From NCBI GenBank assembly GCA_002369025.1, contig DFDV01000114.1:953-19533 (forward strand): a DNA stretch of 18,581 nt. The letters are read 5' to 3'. Position numbers and translations under genes: made by a program. Below, piece by piece: positions 1 to 6,415 of the stretch (positions are counted from its first letter, which is position 1; every line of letters starts with the position of its first letter). The notes under the pieces are model-generated. The model did not search any database. It was not told the origin of the DNA and saw nothing but the letters and a program-made list of their open reading frames with translations. The stretch is from Treponema sp. UBA3819 (GTDB lineage Bacteria; Spirochaetota; Spirochaetia; Treponematales; Treponemataceae).

Positions 1-1
1 G

Positions 2-1210
2 CTCTACAAGCAGCTTCTGATGGTGAGTGGCTTTGACAAATATTTCCAGATTGCCCGCTGCTACCGTGATGAAGATGCCCGCGGTGACCGTCAGCCGGAA
101 TTTACCCAGATTGATATGGAACTTTCCTTTACCAACCGCGAGGAAGTTCTGGAAACAACTGAAGGCATGATGGGCTATGTCTTTAAGAAAACACTGAACT
201 ACGATTTGCCCGTCCACTTTGACCGCATTTCATGGGATGACGCATTTGACCTGTACGGAAGCGACAAACCGGATTTGCGCTTTGACCTTAAAATGCAGGA
301 TGCAGCCTTTATGGCAGATTTGAGCGACTTTAACGCATTCAAGGCTGGTGCGGCAAATGCAGACAAGTCTGTTGAACGCCATAAGCGCAGCGGACTGAAA
401 GCCCTGGTCGTCAAAAATGTTGCGGACAAATACAGCCGTAAGATGATTGAATCTCTGGAAAGCGTTGCAAAAATCAACCACGCAAAAGGTCTTGCATGGA
501 TGAAGGTTGATGCAAACGGCGCATTTGAAGGCGGCATCAGCAAATTCTTTGCAGGAAAGGAAAGCGAAATCTGCTCTAAACTGGGTGCAGAAAAGAATGA
601 CCTCCTCCTCTTTGTCAGCGATGAAAAATGGCAGACTGCCTGTGTTGCGCTGGGTGCAGTACGCAAGCAGCTGGGCAAAGATCTGAATCTCTATGACCCC
701 AAGGATGTATTCCACTTTGCATGGATAATCGACTTCCCCTACTTTGCATGGAACGAAGATGAAAATCATTGGGAGACAGAACACCACATGTTCACCCTGC
801 CCCAGAAAAAATACTGGGATACATTGGAAAGCGATCCGGGCAGCGTAAAAGGCGACCTCTACGACCTCGTACTGAACGGCTACGAACTCGCTTCCGGCTC
901 AATGCGTATCAACGACCCGGCCCTGCAGCAGCGCATCTTTAAGATTGTCGGCTACAGTCAGGAACGCGCAGAAAAGGCATTCGGATTCCTGGTACAGGCA
1001 TTCAAGTTTGGTGCCCCGCCGCACGGTGGTATTGCACCCGGTCTTGACCGCCTTATCATGCTGATGTGCCACGAAGACTCCATCCATGAAGTCATCGCCT
1101 TCCCCAAGAACAATCTGGCCGCTTCACCTATGGATGAATGCCCCAGCCCGGTAGATGAACAGCAGCTGAAAGATTTGCACATCGTGTGTACTGAAGTAGA
1201 AAAAGACTAA
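2..1210 (+). CDS. aspS: Aspartyl-tRNA synthetase, C-terminal two thirds (5' end outside window)
   Basis: Charges tRNA-Asp with aspartate in the cytoplasm. The frame is open to the left window edge, so about a third of the usual ~590-residue bacterial protein is missing; the internal ATG at 20 is not the start. The visible part begins in the class II catalytic core with motif 2 (FRDED-like CYRDEDARGDRQPEFTQID). It continues through the bacterial-type GAD insertion domain (roughly fragment residues 95-225), then the second half of the core, and ends with motif 3 (GGIAPGLDRL) and the typical bacterial AspRS tail AFPKNNLAASPMD. The GAD insertion marks it as bacterial type rather than archaeal/eukaryotic. 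A strong terminator follows the stop directly. Identification is secure. Whether it is discriminating or also charges tRNA-Asn cannot be told from this fragment. Confidence 0.97.
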   Translation, partial: LYKQLLMVSGFDKYFQIARCYRDEDARGDRQPEFTQIDMELSFTNREEVLETTEGMMGYVFKKTLNYDLPVHFDRISWDDAFDLYGSDKPDLRFDLKMQDAAFMADLSDFNAFKAGAANADKSVERHKRSGLKALVVKNVADKYSRKMIESLESVAKINHAKGLAWMKVDANGAFEGGISKFFAGKESEICSKLGAEKNDLLLFVSDEKWQTACVALGAVRKQLGKDLNLYDPKDVFHFAWIIDFPYFAWNEDENHWETEHHMFTLPQKKYWDTLESDPGSVKGDLYDLVLNGYELASGSMRINDPALQQRIFKIVGYSQERAEKAFGFLVQAFKFGAPPHGGIAPGLDRLIMLMCHEDSIHEVIAFPKNNLAASPMDECPSPVDEQQLKDLHIVCTEVEKD

Positions 1211-1217
1211 ATGCAAG

Positions 1218-1248
1218 AGGCCCTGCAAATGCGGGGCCTTATTTTTTT
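1218..1248 (+). terminator. Intrinsic terminator of aspS
   Basis: Begins 8 bases after the aspS stop. A 9-bp stem (1218-1226 with 1231-1239, one G-U pair) closes on an AAAT loop and is followed by a run of seven T. The right arm overlaps the stop codon of the convergent gene on the minus strand. In that direction the hairpin is followed only by a mixed T-rich sequence, so it is best read as a plus-strand terminator. Confidence 0.9.
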
Positions 1249-2321
1249 AACTGAGCCAGCAATGCGCTACCCTGAATGTCCGGGCGGTATTCAATATTTG
1301 TGTACTGATGAAACTGCTGTTTGAGTAAGCCGATAAGAGGAATCTTTGCTGGTTCCATGGAGACCTGACGCAAAAGCCAGTCACCACATACATAGACAGT
1401 CCCGCCTTCAGTGAAGACATACTTGCTCTCTTCCATTACTGCAATATTGCGGGCAACAATACCCTTTATCATGTTTTCCTTGTCTTTTGGAGGCGGAAGA
1501 TTGTCTTTCTGAACACTTTCATCGACAGAGTGCAGAACTGTATTTTTTATGGCTTCACCAATTGCCTTTTTGAGCGCAGCGATTAACTCGTCTGTAGAAA
1601 GCAGGGCTGGAGGTGGATCACCTGCTCCTATTGGGGGCATTCCCATTCCGGGTGGAGGACCGCCTGCTCCCATTGGAGGCATACCCATTCCGGGCGGAGG
1701 ACCGCCTGCTCCCATTGGAGGCATACCCATTCCGGGTGGGGAACCGCCTGCTCCCATCGGAGGCATACCCATTCCGGGCGGAGGACCGCCCGCTCCCATT
1801 GGTGGCATACCCATTCCGGGCGGGGAACCACCTGCTCCCATCGGAGGCATACCCATTGGAGACTCTCCGCCTGCAGAAGATTCAAGGCGACATTCCTTTG
1901 GCAGATTGTAGGAAGTATAATTGTGATTCTTTGCGAACCAGAGTTCCTTACGCAAATCTACGCCTGTTTTGTTGGGAAGAAAGACAATGTTGCTATAGTC
2001 GATTTTGCTTTTGATATAGTCTATGGTAGAAATAAAAGAACCGTCTTCAGCAAGAACTGGCCGCATAAGCCAGCTGCCACAGAGATAGGTTTTTCCTTCC
2101 GGGCCGACGGTCATATACTGCTGCTCTTCAAGTCCGTCAATATTGCGTGACAGAATATTTTTGAGCATCGTTTCTTTAGCAATAATGAGAGTAAGTGCGC
2201 CGTCTTTGTTTAATTCATCATCGATTGCCTTTGAAATAGTCCTTTCCAGCATGTCATAAATGACACATTCAATTTCAAAAGTATCATCAAAACCGATTTT
2301 TTCGTCTTCTAAAGTAGCCAT
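1239..2321 (-). CDS. Unrecognised duplicated-domain protein with central Met/Gly/Pro repeat linker
   Basis: 360 residues; I do not recognise the family. Two copies of one domain flank a low-complexity linker. Copy A spans residues ~14-120 and copy B ~242-346. Both carry K-E-x-M-x-K-x-I-x-x-R-N-I, then Y...G-x-T/K-x-Y-x-C-G-x-W-L-x-R, then a matching helix leading to a (N)I-x-(F/Y)-x-P motif. The linker (residues ~154-238) is about six copies of a 14-residue unit, PPGMGMPPMGAGG(S/P). There is no signal peptide or membrane segment, so it is probably cytoplasmic. The domain's Cys-Gly-x-Trp motif could be structural or ligand-binding, but no catalytic signature is visible. Transcription is divergent from apbE and a promoter lies directly before the ATG, with no Shine-Dalgarno. 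Coding potential is strong: the duplicated domain is conserved at protein level and the repeats stay in frame. Confidence 0.85.
   Translation of the reverse strand: MATLEDEKIGFDDTFEIECVIYDMLERTISKAIDDELNKDGALTLIIAKETMLKNILSRNIDGLEEQQYMTVGPEGKTYLCGSWLMRPVLAEDGSFISTIDYIKSKIDYSNIVFLPNKTGVDLRKELWFAKNHNYTSYNLPKECRLESSAGGESPMGMPPMGAGGSPPGMGMPPMGAGGPPPGMGMPPMGAGGSPPGMGMPPMGAGGPPPGMGMPPMGAGGPPPGMGMPPIGAGDPPPALLSTDELIAALKKAIGEAIKNTVLHSVDESVQKDNLPPPKDKENMIKGIVARNIAVMEESKYVFTEGGTVYVCGDWLLRQVSMEPAKIPLIGLLKQQFHQYTNIEYRPDIQGSALLAQLKK
1608..1862 (-). repeat. 42-bp in-frame tandem repeats (about six units), with an 84-bp higher-order period
   Basis: About six tandem 42-bp units encode the PPGMGMPPMGAGG(S/P) linker of the 360-residue protein. 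Units differ by a few substitutions. A 36-bp segment starting at 1738 recurs at 1822 with one mismatch, exactly 84 bp away, so a two-unit block was duplicated. The first unit (protein order) is shortened and the last is degenerate (IGAGD). Because 42 is divisible by 3, gain or loss of a unit keeps the frame. The array lies wholly inside a gene and has no unique spacers. Confidence 0.9.
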
Positions 2322-2328
2322 GTAGTGT

Positions 2329-2357
2329 GTTATATTATTGTAATACTGATTTGACTA
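2329..2357 (-). promoter_or_regulatory. Promoter of the 360-residue gene, near-leaderless
   Basis: On the minus strand a -35-like TAGTCA (2357-2352) and a -10 TATAAC (2334-2329) are separated by 17 bases. The expected start of transcription is one base before the ATG at 2321. No Shine-Dalgarno lies upstream of the ATG. The -35 lies inside the inverted repeat at 2349-2367. Confidence 0.55.
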
Positions 2358-2367
2358 ATCGTCAAAT
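2349..2367. promoter_or_regulatory. Perfect inverted repeat, candidate operator between divergent genes
   Basis: ATTTGACTAATCGTCAAAT is a perfect 7-bp inverted repeat around a 5-base centre, in the short region between the minus-strand repeat-protein gene and apbE. It covers the -35 element of the minus-strand promoter and lies directly upstream of the presumed apbE ribosome-binding site. No T-run follows, so it is not a terminator. The size and half-site spacing suit a dimeric regulator; which one is unknown. Confidence 0.5.
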
Positions 2368-2382
2368 AGGGAGAAGAGCAAA

Positions 2383-3390
2383 CTGCAAACTAAAAACAGA
2401 TTTTCCGCCTGCATCTGCCTTGCATTGCTTTTGCCTGCGATTTTTTTCTCTTCGTGTAAAAAGGAAAGTTCCCGCTCTGCCTGTCTTTTGGGAACAGTCT
2501 GCACGATTAAACTTTTTTCTGACTCATCTCCGCAGATGTACGATGAGCTCTTTGCCCGCCTGCAGGAAATTGACAGACGCTTCAGCCTGACAAAAGCAGA
2601 CAGTGACATATGCCGTATAAATCGCGCGGCAGGAAAAGAAGCCGTCAAGGTACATGATGATGCCTTTTATGTCATTCAAAAAGCTGTGAAATTTGCCGCG
2701 CTCACCGGGGGTGCATTTAATCCGGCCATAGGAACCGTCTCTGAACTCTGGGGATTTAACAGCGAAGAGCCCACCCTGCCCCGTCAGACGGAAATAGATG
2801 CCCGGCTCCCCCTGCTGGACTACAAAAACATCATTCTGAATCAGGAAGAAAAATCAGTCTTTCTGGCAAAAGAAGGCATGAGTCTTGATTTGGGAGGCAT
2901 TGCAAAAGGATACGCCGCCGATGAACTTGCCCGCCTGCTGGAAAAAGGTCATGTGCAGGGCGCTGTGATTGATTTGGGCGGAAATATTCTTCTCTACGGC
3001 AAAAAGACAGACGATAGCCTGTGGCGGACAGGCATAAAAAATTCCCTCGACCCCAATGGAGAAGCGATTTTTATTCTGTCTCTTCCAGCCTGTTCTGTCG
3101 TTACCAGTGGAATCTATGAACGCTGTTTTGAAAAAGACGGCATTTCCTATCATCACATTTTAGACCCTAAGACAGGCCGTCCCGCAGATGGAGATTTGCT
3201 TTCCCTTACGGTAATATCTTCTTCATCAATGGAAGCCGACGCCCTGAGCACCGCCCTCTTTGTAATGGGAAAGGAAAAAGCCCTGGACTTTGCTGAAAGA
3301 AGTCAGACGCGAATCATCCTCATCGACAAAAAAGGAAATATCGTACAGAGCGGTGAAAAAAGTAGCGGAAATTCAAAATCTGTGCTATAA
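2383..3390 (+). CDS. apbE: FAD:protein FMN transferase (ApbE/Ftp family), lipoprotein
   Basis: Transfers FMN from FAD to Ser/Thr of periplasmic or membrane flavoproteins such as NqrC/RnfG-type subunits. The T. pallidum homologue (Ftp) is a lipoprotein that can also cleave FAD. Family motifs are all present: DLGGIAKGYAAD (D169-K175), HHILDPKTGRPA (257-268), and the metal-binding MEADALSTALF (D286, T290). The only ATG-like start usually offered (TTG at 2425) gives a signal peptide without a basic N-terminus. I prefer CTG at 2383: AGGGAG lies 9 bases upstream (2368-2373), and the resulting peptide has a basic n-region (QTKNR), a hydrophobic core and a lipobox ending in SSC (Cys25). It is therefore probably anchored in the periplasm. 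The gene ends 10 bases before the EAL gene. No flavinylated partner is visible in the window. The family is certain, the start less so. Confidence 0.93.
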   Translation: MQTKNRFSACICLALLLPAIFFSSCKKESSRSACLLGTVCTIKLFSDSSPQMYDELFARLQEIDRRFSLTKADSDICRINRAAGKEAVKVHDDAFYVIQKAVKFAALTGGAFNPAIGTVSELWGFNSEEPTLPRQTEIDARLPLLDYKNIILNQEEKSVFLAKEGMSLDLGGIAKGYAADELARLLEKGHVQGAVIDLGGNILLYGKKTDDSLWRTGIKNSLDPNGEAIFILSLPACSVVTSGIYERCFEKDGISYHHILDPKTGRPADGDLLSLTVISSSSMEADALSTALFVMGKEKALDFAERSQTRIILIDKKGNIVQSGEKSSGNSKSVL

Positions 3391-3391
3391 T
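3383..3391 (+). promoter_or_regulatory. Extended -10 promoter of the EAL gene (leaderless)
   Basis: TGCTATAAT is a perfect extended -10 (TGnTATAAT) overlapping the apbE stop codon. The expected start site is about 3398, only 0-3 bases before the ATG at 3401. There is no convincing -35 and no Shine-Dalgarno. Confidence 0.6.
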
Positions 3392-3400
3392 TTTTTGCTT

Positions 3401-5128
3401 ATGTCTGAAACTAATCTGGTAACTCGGGAACAGCTTGAAGATGTCCTCGCACACTTAAACGAGTGTACTGACGCATATTTGTACATTTATGATTTGCAGA
3501 ATGACATTTATGTCACTTCACCTTATGCCCTGAAGACATTTGATTTACCTGCGTCAAAATTTTCCAACGCAAGAGAAACGATCATGCGTATTATCTATCC
3601 GGATGACCGACCCCTGCTTACTGCTGATATTGACCTGATAAGGACAGGTACAAAAGATACTCATAATCTGGAATACCGCTGGGTCAATAAAAACGGAAAG
3701 CCGGTCTGGATAAGCTGCCGGGGAAAAATGTTCTGGACGACTACAGAACAGCTTCTGGTAGGACGCATTTCTGTCATTGATGACCACGATAAAGTTGATT
3801 TGCTGACCGGTCTGCAGATGGAAACTTCCATGCGTACTGAATTCGGTATGGAATGGGCAAAAAAGCAGAAAGTGTCCGGCTTCCTGATGAAGATTGACAT
3901 TGACTATCTGGGTGCGATTAATGAACAGCATGGCATGAAGGTGGGAGACCGCGTTATTGCCATGCTGGCCGACTGCTGTAAGAGAGCCTGTGAAGGACTG
4001 GCAAAAGTCTACAAAATGAACGGTGACGAACTTTTGTGCATGAGCCTGGATGGAAAAAATGCCGTGGATGCACAAAAAGCCTACCAGAACCTGAAACGAT
4101 ATATCTCTGAGGCGGAGCAGAAAACGGAATACGAAGTTGTCTTTACTGTTTCTGCCGGTGCCGTTGCTTTTTACAATGATTCTTCCCAGCTGGACGATTT
4201 GTTTAAGAAACTCAATTACACGATTGTGGAGGCTAAGCGTAAGGGCCGCAATAATCTGACTCTCTACAATGCGGTGGAATACACCAAACACCTTCGCGGT
4301 ATTGAACTGCAGGAAAAACTCCGGGAGTCAATCAAAGACAACTTCCGCGGCTTTGAACTCTTTTTCCAACCGGTGGTAGATGCAAAGCAGCTGTATGTGG
4401 ATAATGACCACACCGTCTTTAATGTTATAGGCGCGGAAGCTCTGCTGCGATGGTCATGCCCGGAACTTGGTCTCCTCTCTCCTGATGATTTTGTTCCGAT
4501 TCTGGAAAAGAGCGGTCTGATTATTCCTGTAGGACGTTGGATTATGCTTACAGCCTTCAGTCAGTGCCGTGAGTGGAACCGTCTGCAAAAGAATTTCAGA
4601 ATCAGCGTAAACCTGTCATACATTCAGGTACAGAAGAGCGATATTCTTACTGACGTGCAGATTGCCCTGGAAAAATCAAAAGTCAATCCCCAGAACATTA
4701 CGCTGGAACTGACAGAAAGCGGCTATATGGACAGCGGTCAGGATTTGCAGAATCTGCTGAATGCCTTCCATGAAATGAATATCAACATCGATATCGATGA
4801 TTTTGGTACAGGATATTCAAATCTGCGCTATCTGCAGTATCTTCCCGCAAACACACTCAAACTGGATTATTCTTTTGTGCACAAGGCAACAAGTGGCGAT
4901 GAGGGCGACACGAAAGTCATCAAGCATATCACCCAGATGGCCCATGAACTGAACATGTCTGTCTGTATGGAAGGCATTGAGTCTATGTCTGACATTGAAA
5001 AACTTGAGCAGTTCTCCCCCGACCGCTTCCAGGGATTCTTCTTTGGGCGGCCGGTAAACGGAGTGCACTTCAGGGAACACTATCTCTGTCCCGATGCAAA
5101 GCGGGAAATTATCGAAAAGAAAAACTAG
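3401..5128 (+). CDS. PAS - degenerate GGDEF - EAL protein, probable c-di-GMP phosphodiesterase
   Basis: 575 residues, cytoplasmic, with no membrane segment. Residues ~20-125 look like a PAS sensor (YRWVNKNGKPVWISCRGK). Residues ~130-290 are a GGDEF domain whose active site is degraded to NGDEL (207-211) with no RxxD inhibitory site, so cyclase activity is unlikely. Residues ~310-560 are an EAL domain with every residue expected of an active phosphodiesterase: E346 (EALLRW), N404, E436 (ELTES), D466/D467 (DDFGTGYSNL), K487, E524 (EGIE) and Q544 (QGFFFGRP). It should therefore break c-di-GMP down to pGpG, with the PAS or dead GGDEF domain perhaps sensing a signal or GTP. The frame is open upstream of 3401 within apbE, but the PAS similarity and promoter position support ATG 3401. 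The target process (motility, host signals) is not shown by the sequence. Confidence 0.93.
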   Translation: MSETNLVTREQLEDVLAHLNECTDAYLYIYDLQNDIYVTSPYALKTFDLPASKFSNARETIMRIIYPDDRPLLTADIDLIRTGTKDTHNLEYRWVNKNGKPVWISCRGKMFWTTTEQLLVGRISVIDDHDKVDLLTGLQMETSMRTEFGMEWAKKQKVSGFLMKIDIDYLGAINEQHGMKVGDRVIAMLADCCKRACEGLAKVYKMNGDELLCMSLDGKNAVDAQKAYQNLKRYISEAEQKTEYEVVFTVSAGAVAFYNDSSQLDDLFKKLNYTIVEAKRKGRNNLTLYNAVEYTKHLRGIELQEKLRESIKDNFRGFELFFQPVVDAKQLYVDNDHTVFNVIGAEALLRWSCPELGLLSPDDFVPILEKSGLIIPVGRWIMLTAFSQCREWNRLQKNFRISVNLSYIQVQKSDILTDVQIALEKSKVNPQNITLELTESGYMDSGQDLQNLLNAFHEMNINIDIDDFGTGYSNLRYLQYLPANTLKLDYSFVHKATSGDEGDTKVIKHITQMAHELNMSVCMEGIESMSDIEKLEQFSPDRFQGFFFGRPVNGVHFREHYLCPDAKREIIEKKN

Positions 5129-6354
5129 ATATAGTGCTTGAGTTCAATATGCTGAATGCGCTGGGTCTTTACGCCTACGATGTAAGAGCCGAACATTGCT
5201 GATGCCGCATCAATTGCCGCTGCAAAACTGCAGAAAACAGGTACTGCCGGACGGAGAAGCAAATAGCCTGCATCAAAACCGCGGCTGTACACAGTACAAA
5301 GTACGGTCAGGGCAACAAAAGAGGCTCCCTGGGGAATTGCCCCCAGTGCAAAGGACAGTCCAAAACTCATCACAAAAATCCACATCACATCAAATATCTT
5401 GAGGCCTAGGGGAGAATATGAGCGGAGAATTACTACAAAGCAGATTGAAGAAGCCAGTGCTGCTCCGCCCCTGCCAAAAATTGAAAAGAGGGGAAAGGTA
5501 ACGTCGCTGACATCAGAATGAATGCCCAGACTTTCGCGTCCGTGCCGCCAGTTAATCTGCAGGGCAAGGTTTGAGTCTCCGCTGAAAAAGGCGGCCAGGA
5601 CAGGACAGATTGTTGCGTAAAGCACATGCCAGGGGCGCAAATCCTTGCACAAAAAGCGCAGAATCAGCGGGTAGATGATGACAACAATCAGGATAAAATC
5701 AACAAGAAGCATGAGGGTAAGAGGCGTAAAAATACCGCCGGCAAAAATTGCTTTTGTGCTGCTCATCCAGCAGGCGGCTACGGCAATCATTCCCACAGAA
5801 AGCCAGTCTACAAAAAAACTCATAATTGAATAGAAGAGTTTTGATGCACTCTGAATAAACGCAATGACTGGTCTGGAAGAAACTTCATCCGTTGTACAGC
5901 CACCGCCTGCAAAACCCGCAAAAATAAATGCAGGCAAAAGGAAGGCTCCCCCTGCCAGAGCATCAAAACTGGAATAGGGCAAGAGCTGCATGACCAGCGC
6001 TTTAATGTCTATTGTGGCAAGTTCCGTAATTTTTTCGCCGGTAATCTGAATGCGCGGCAAAGTAACGATCAGAATGGAAATCAGTCCGACGGCAGCCACC
6101 AGAAATGAAGAACCGATGATTGTGGCTACTGTCCAGAAACTTGTTTTTACGATGTTCTTATTGGAACGAAGGGTGTATACGGCTGAACTGACCCCGAATA
6201 AAATCAGCGGCAAGATCGTGTAGCGTCCAAAATGCATGACAAATTCGCTGACGCTTGTGATGGCTGCCTGAACGGCAGGAGACTCTGTGGGGAGAATGAG
6301 TCCGGCAAGAATACCCAGAACAATTCCGATGATATATTTAATCCAAATCTTCAT
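5125..6354 (-). CDS. Divergent dicarboxylate/amino-acid:cation symporter (DAACS/SDF) family protein
   Basis: 409 residues, almost entirely membrane-embedded, with about eight hydrophobic segments plus two re-entrant-like loops as in GltPh-type carriers. It starts MKIWIKYIIGIVLGILAGLILP, typical of this family; in-frame codons upstream of 6354 lie beyond its promoter and are rejected. The landmarks are recognisable but altered. The Ser-rich hairpin is FFSGDSNLALQIN (256-268). The usual NMDGT is FGRGG (293-297). The second hairpin keeps IPQGAS (340-345). The last helix reads IDAASAMFGSYIVG (381-394) where classical carriers have Asp, Arg/Thr, Asn and Asp ligands. Substrate and Na+ coupling therefore cannot be assumed. 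Its stop overlaps the EAL gene stop tail to tail at CTAG, with no terminator visible between them. The family call is good; the substrate is unknown. Confidence 0.8.
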   Translation of the reverse strand: MKIWIKYIIGIVLGILAGLILPTESPAVQAAITSVSEFVMHFGRYTILPLILFGVSSAVYTLRSNKNIVKTSFWTVATIIGSSFLVAAVGLISILIVTLPRIQITGEKITELATIDIKALVMQLLPYSSFDALAGGAFLLPAFIFAGFAGGGCTTDEVSSRPVIAFIQSASKLFYSIMSFFVDWLSVGMIAVAACWMSSTKAIFAGGIFTPLTLMLLVDFILIVVIIYPLILRFLCKDLRPWHVLYATICPVLAAFFSGDSNLALQINWRHGRESLGIHSDVSDVTFPLFSIFGRGGAALASSICFVVILRSYSPLGLKIFDVMWIFVMSFGLSFALGAIPQGASFVALTVLCTVYSRGFDAGYLLLRPAVPVFCSFAAAIDAASAMFGSYIVGVKTQRIQHIELKHYI

Positions 6355-6360
6355 AACTTC

Positions 6361-6389
6361 AGTATACCGATAGTGGGCTTTATTTGCAA
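6361..6389 (-). promoter_or_regulatory. Promoter of the DAACS-family gene (leaderless)
   Basis: On the minus strand TTGCAA (6389-6384), a 17-base spacer, then TATACT (6366-6361). Counting seven bases from the -10 places the transcription start exactly on the A of the ATG at 6354. No Shine-Dalgarno is present. Confidence 0.7.
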
Positions 6390-6398
6390 ACGTCAGTG

Positions 6399-6407
6399 TG
6401 CTATAAT
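6399..6407 (+). promoter_or_regulatory. Extended -10 promoter of the 249-residue gene (leaderless)
   Basis: TGCTATAAT, the same extended -10 as upstream of 3401; the shared identical string is GTGCTATAAT. The predicted start site, about 6414, is two bases before the ATG at 6416. It is back to back with the minus-strand promoter at 6361-6389. Confidence 0.65.
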
Positions 6408-6415
6408 AACTAATT

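Noticed and set aside
199..787. Two long minus-strand open frames opposite aspS
   Set aside because: They lie antisense to a highly conserved synthetase, have no recognisable domains, and reflect the codon bias of the true gene.
1608..1862. CRISPR-like tandem repeat
   Set aside because: The repeats are contiguous 42-bp units without unique spacers, lie inside a coding frame, and have no cas genes nearby.
1549..2014. Plus-strand open frames across the Gly/Pro repeat
   Set aside because: A period divisible by three keeps several frames open. The minus-strand frame has conserved flanking domains, a promoter and a terminator-bounded end.
3290..3400. 37-residue N-terminal extension of the EAL protein
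   Set aside because: It overlaps the end of apbE in another frame and lies upstream of the promoter at 3383-3391; the PAS domain begins after ATG 3401.
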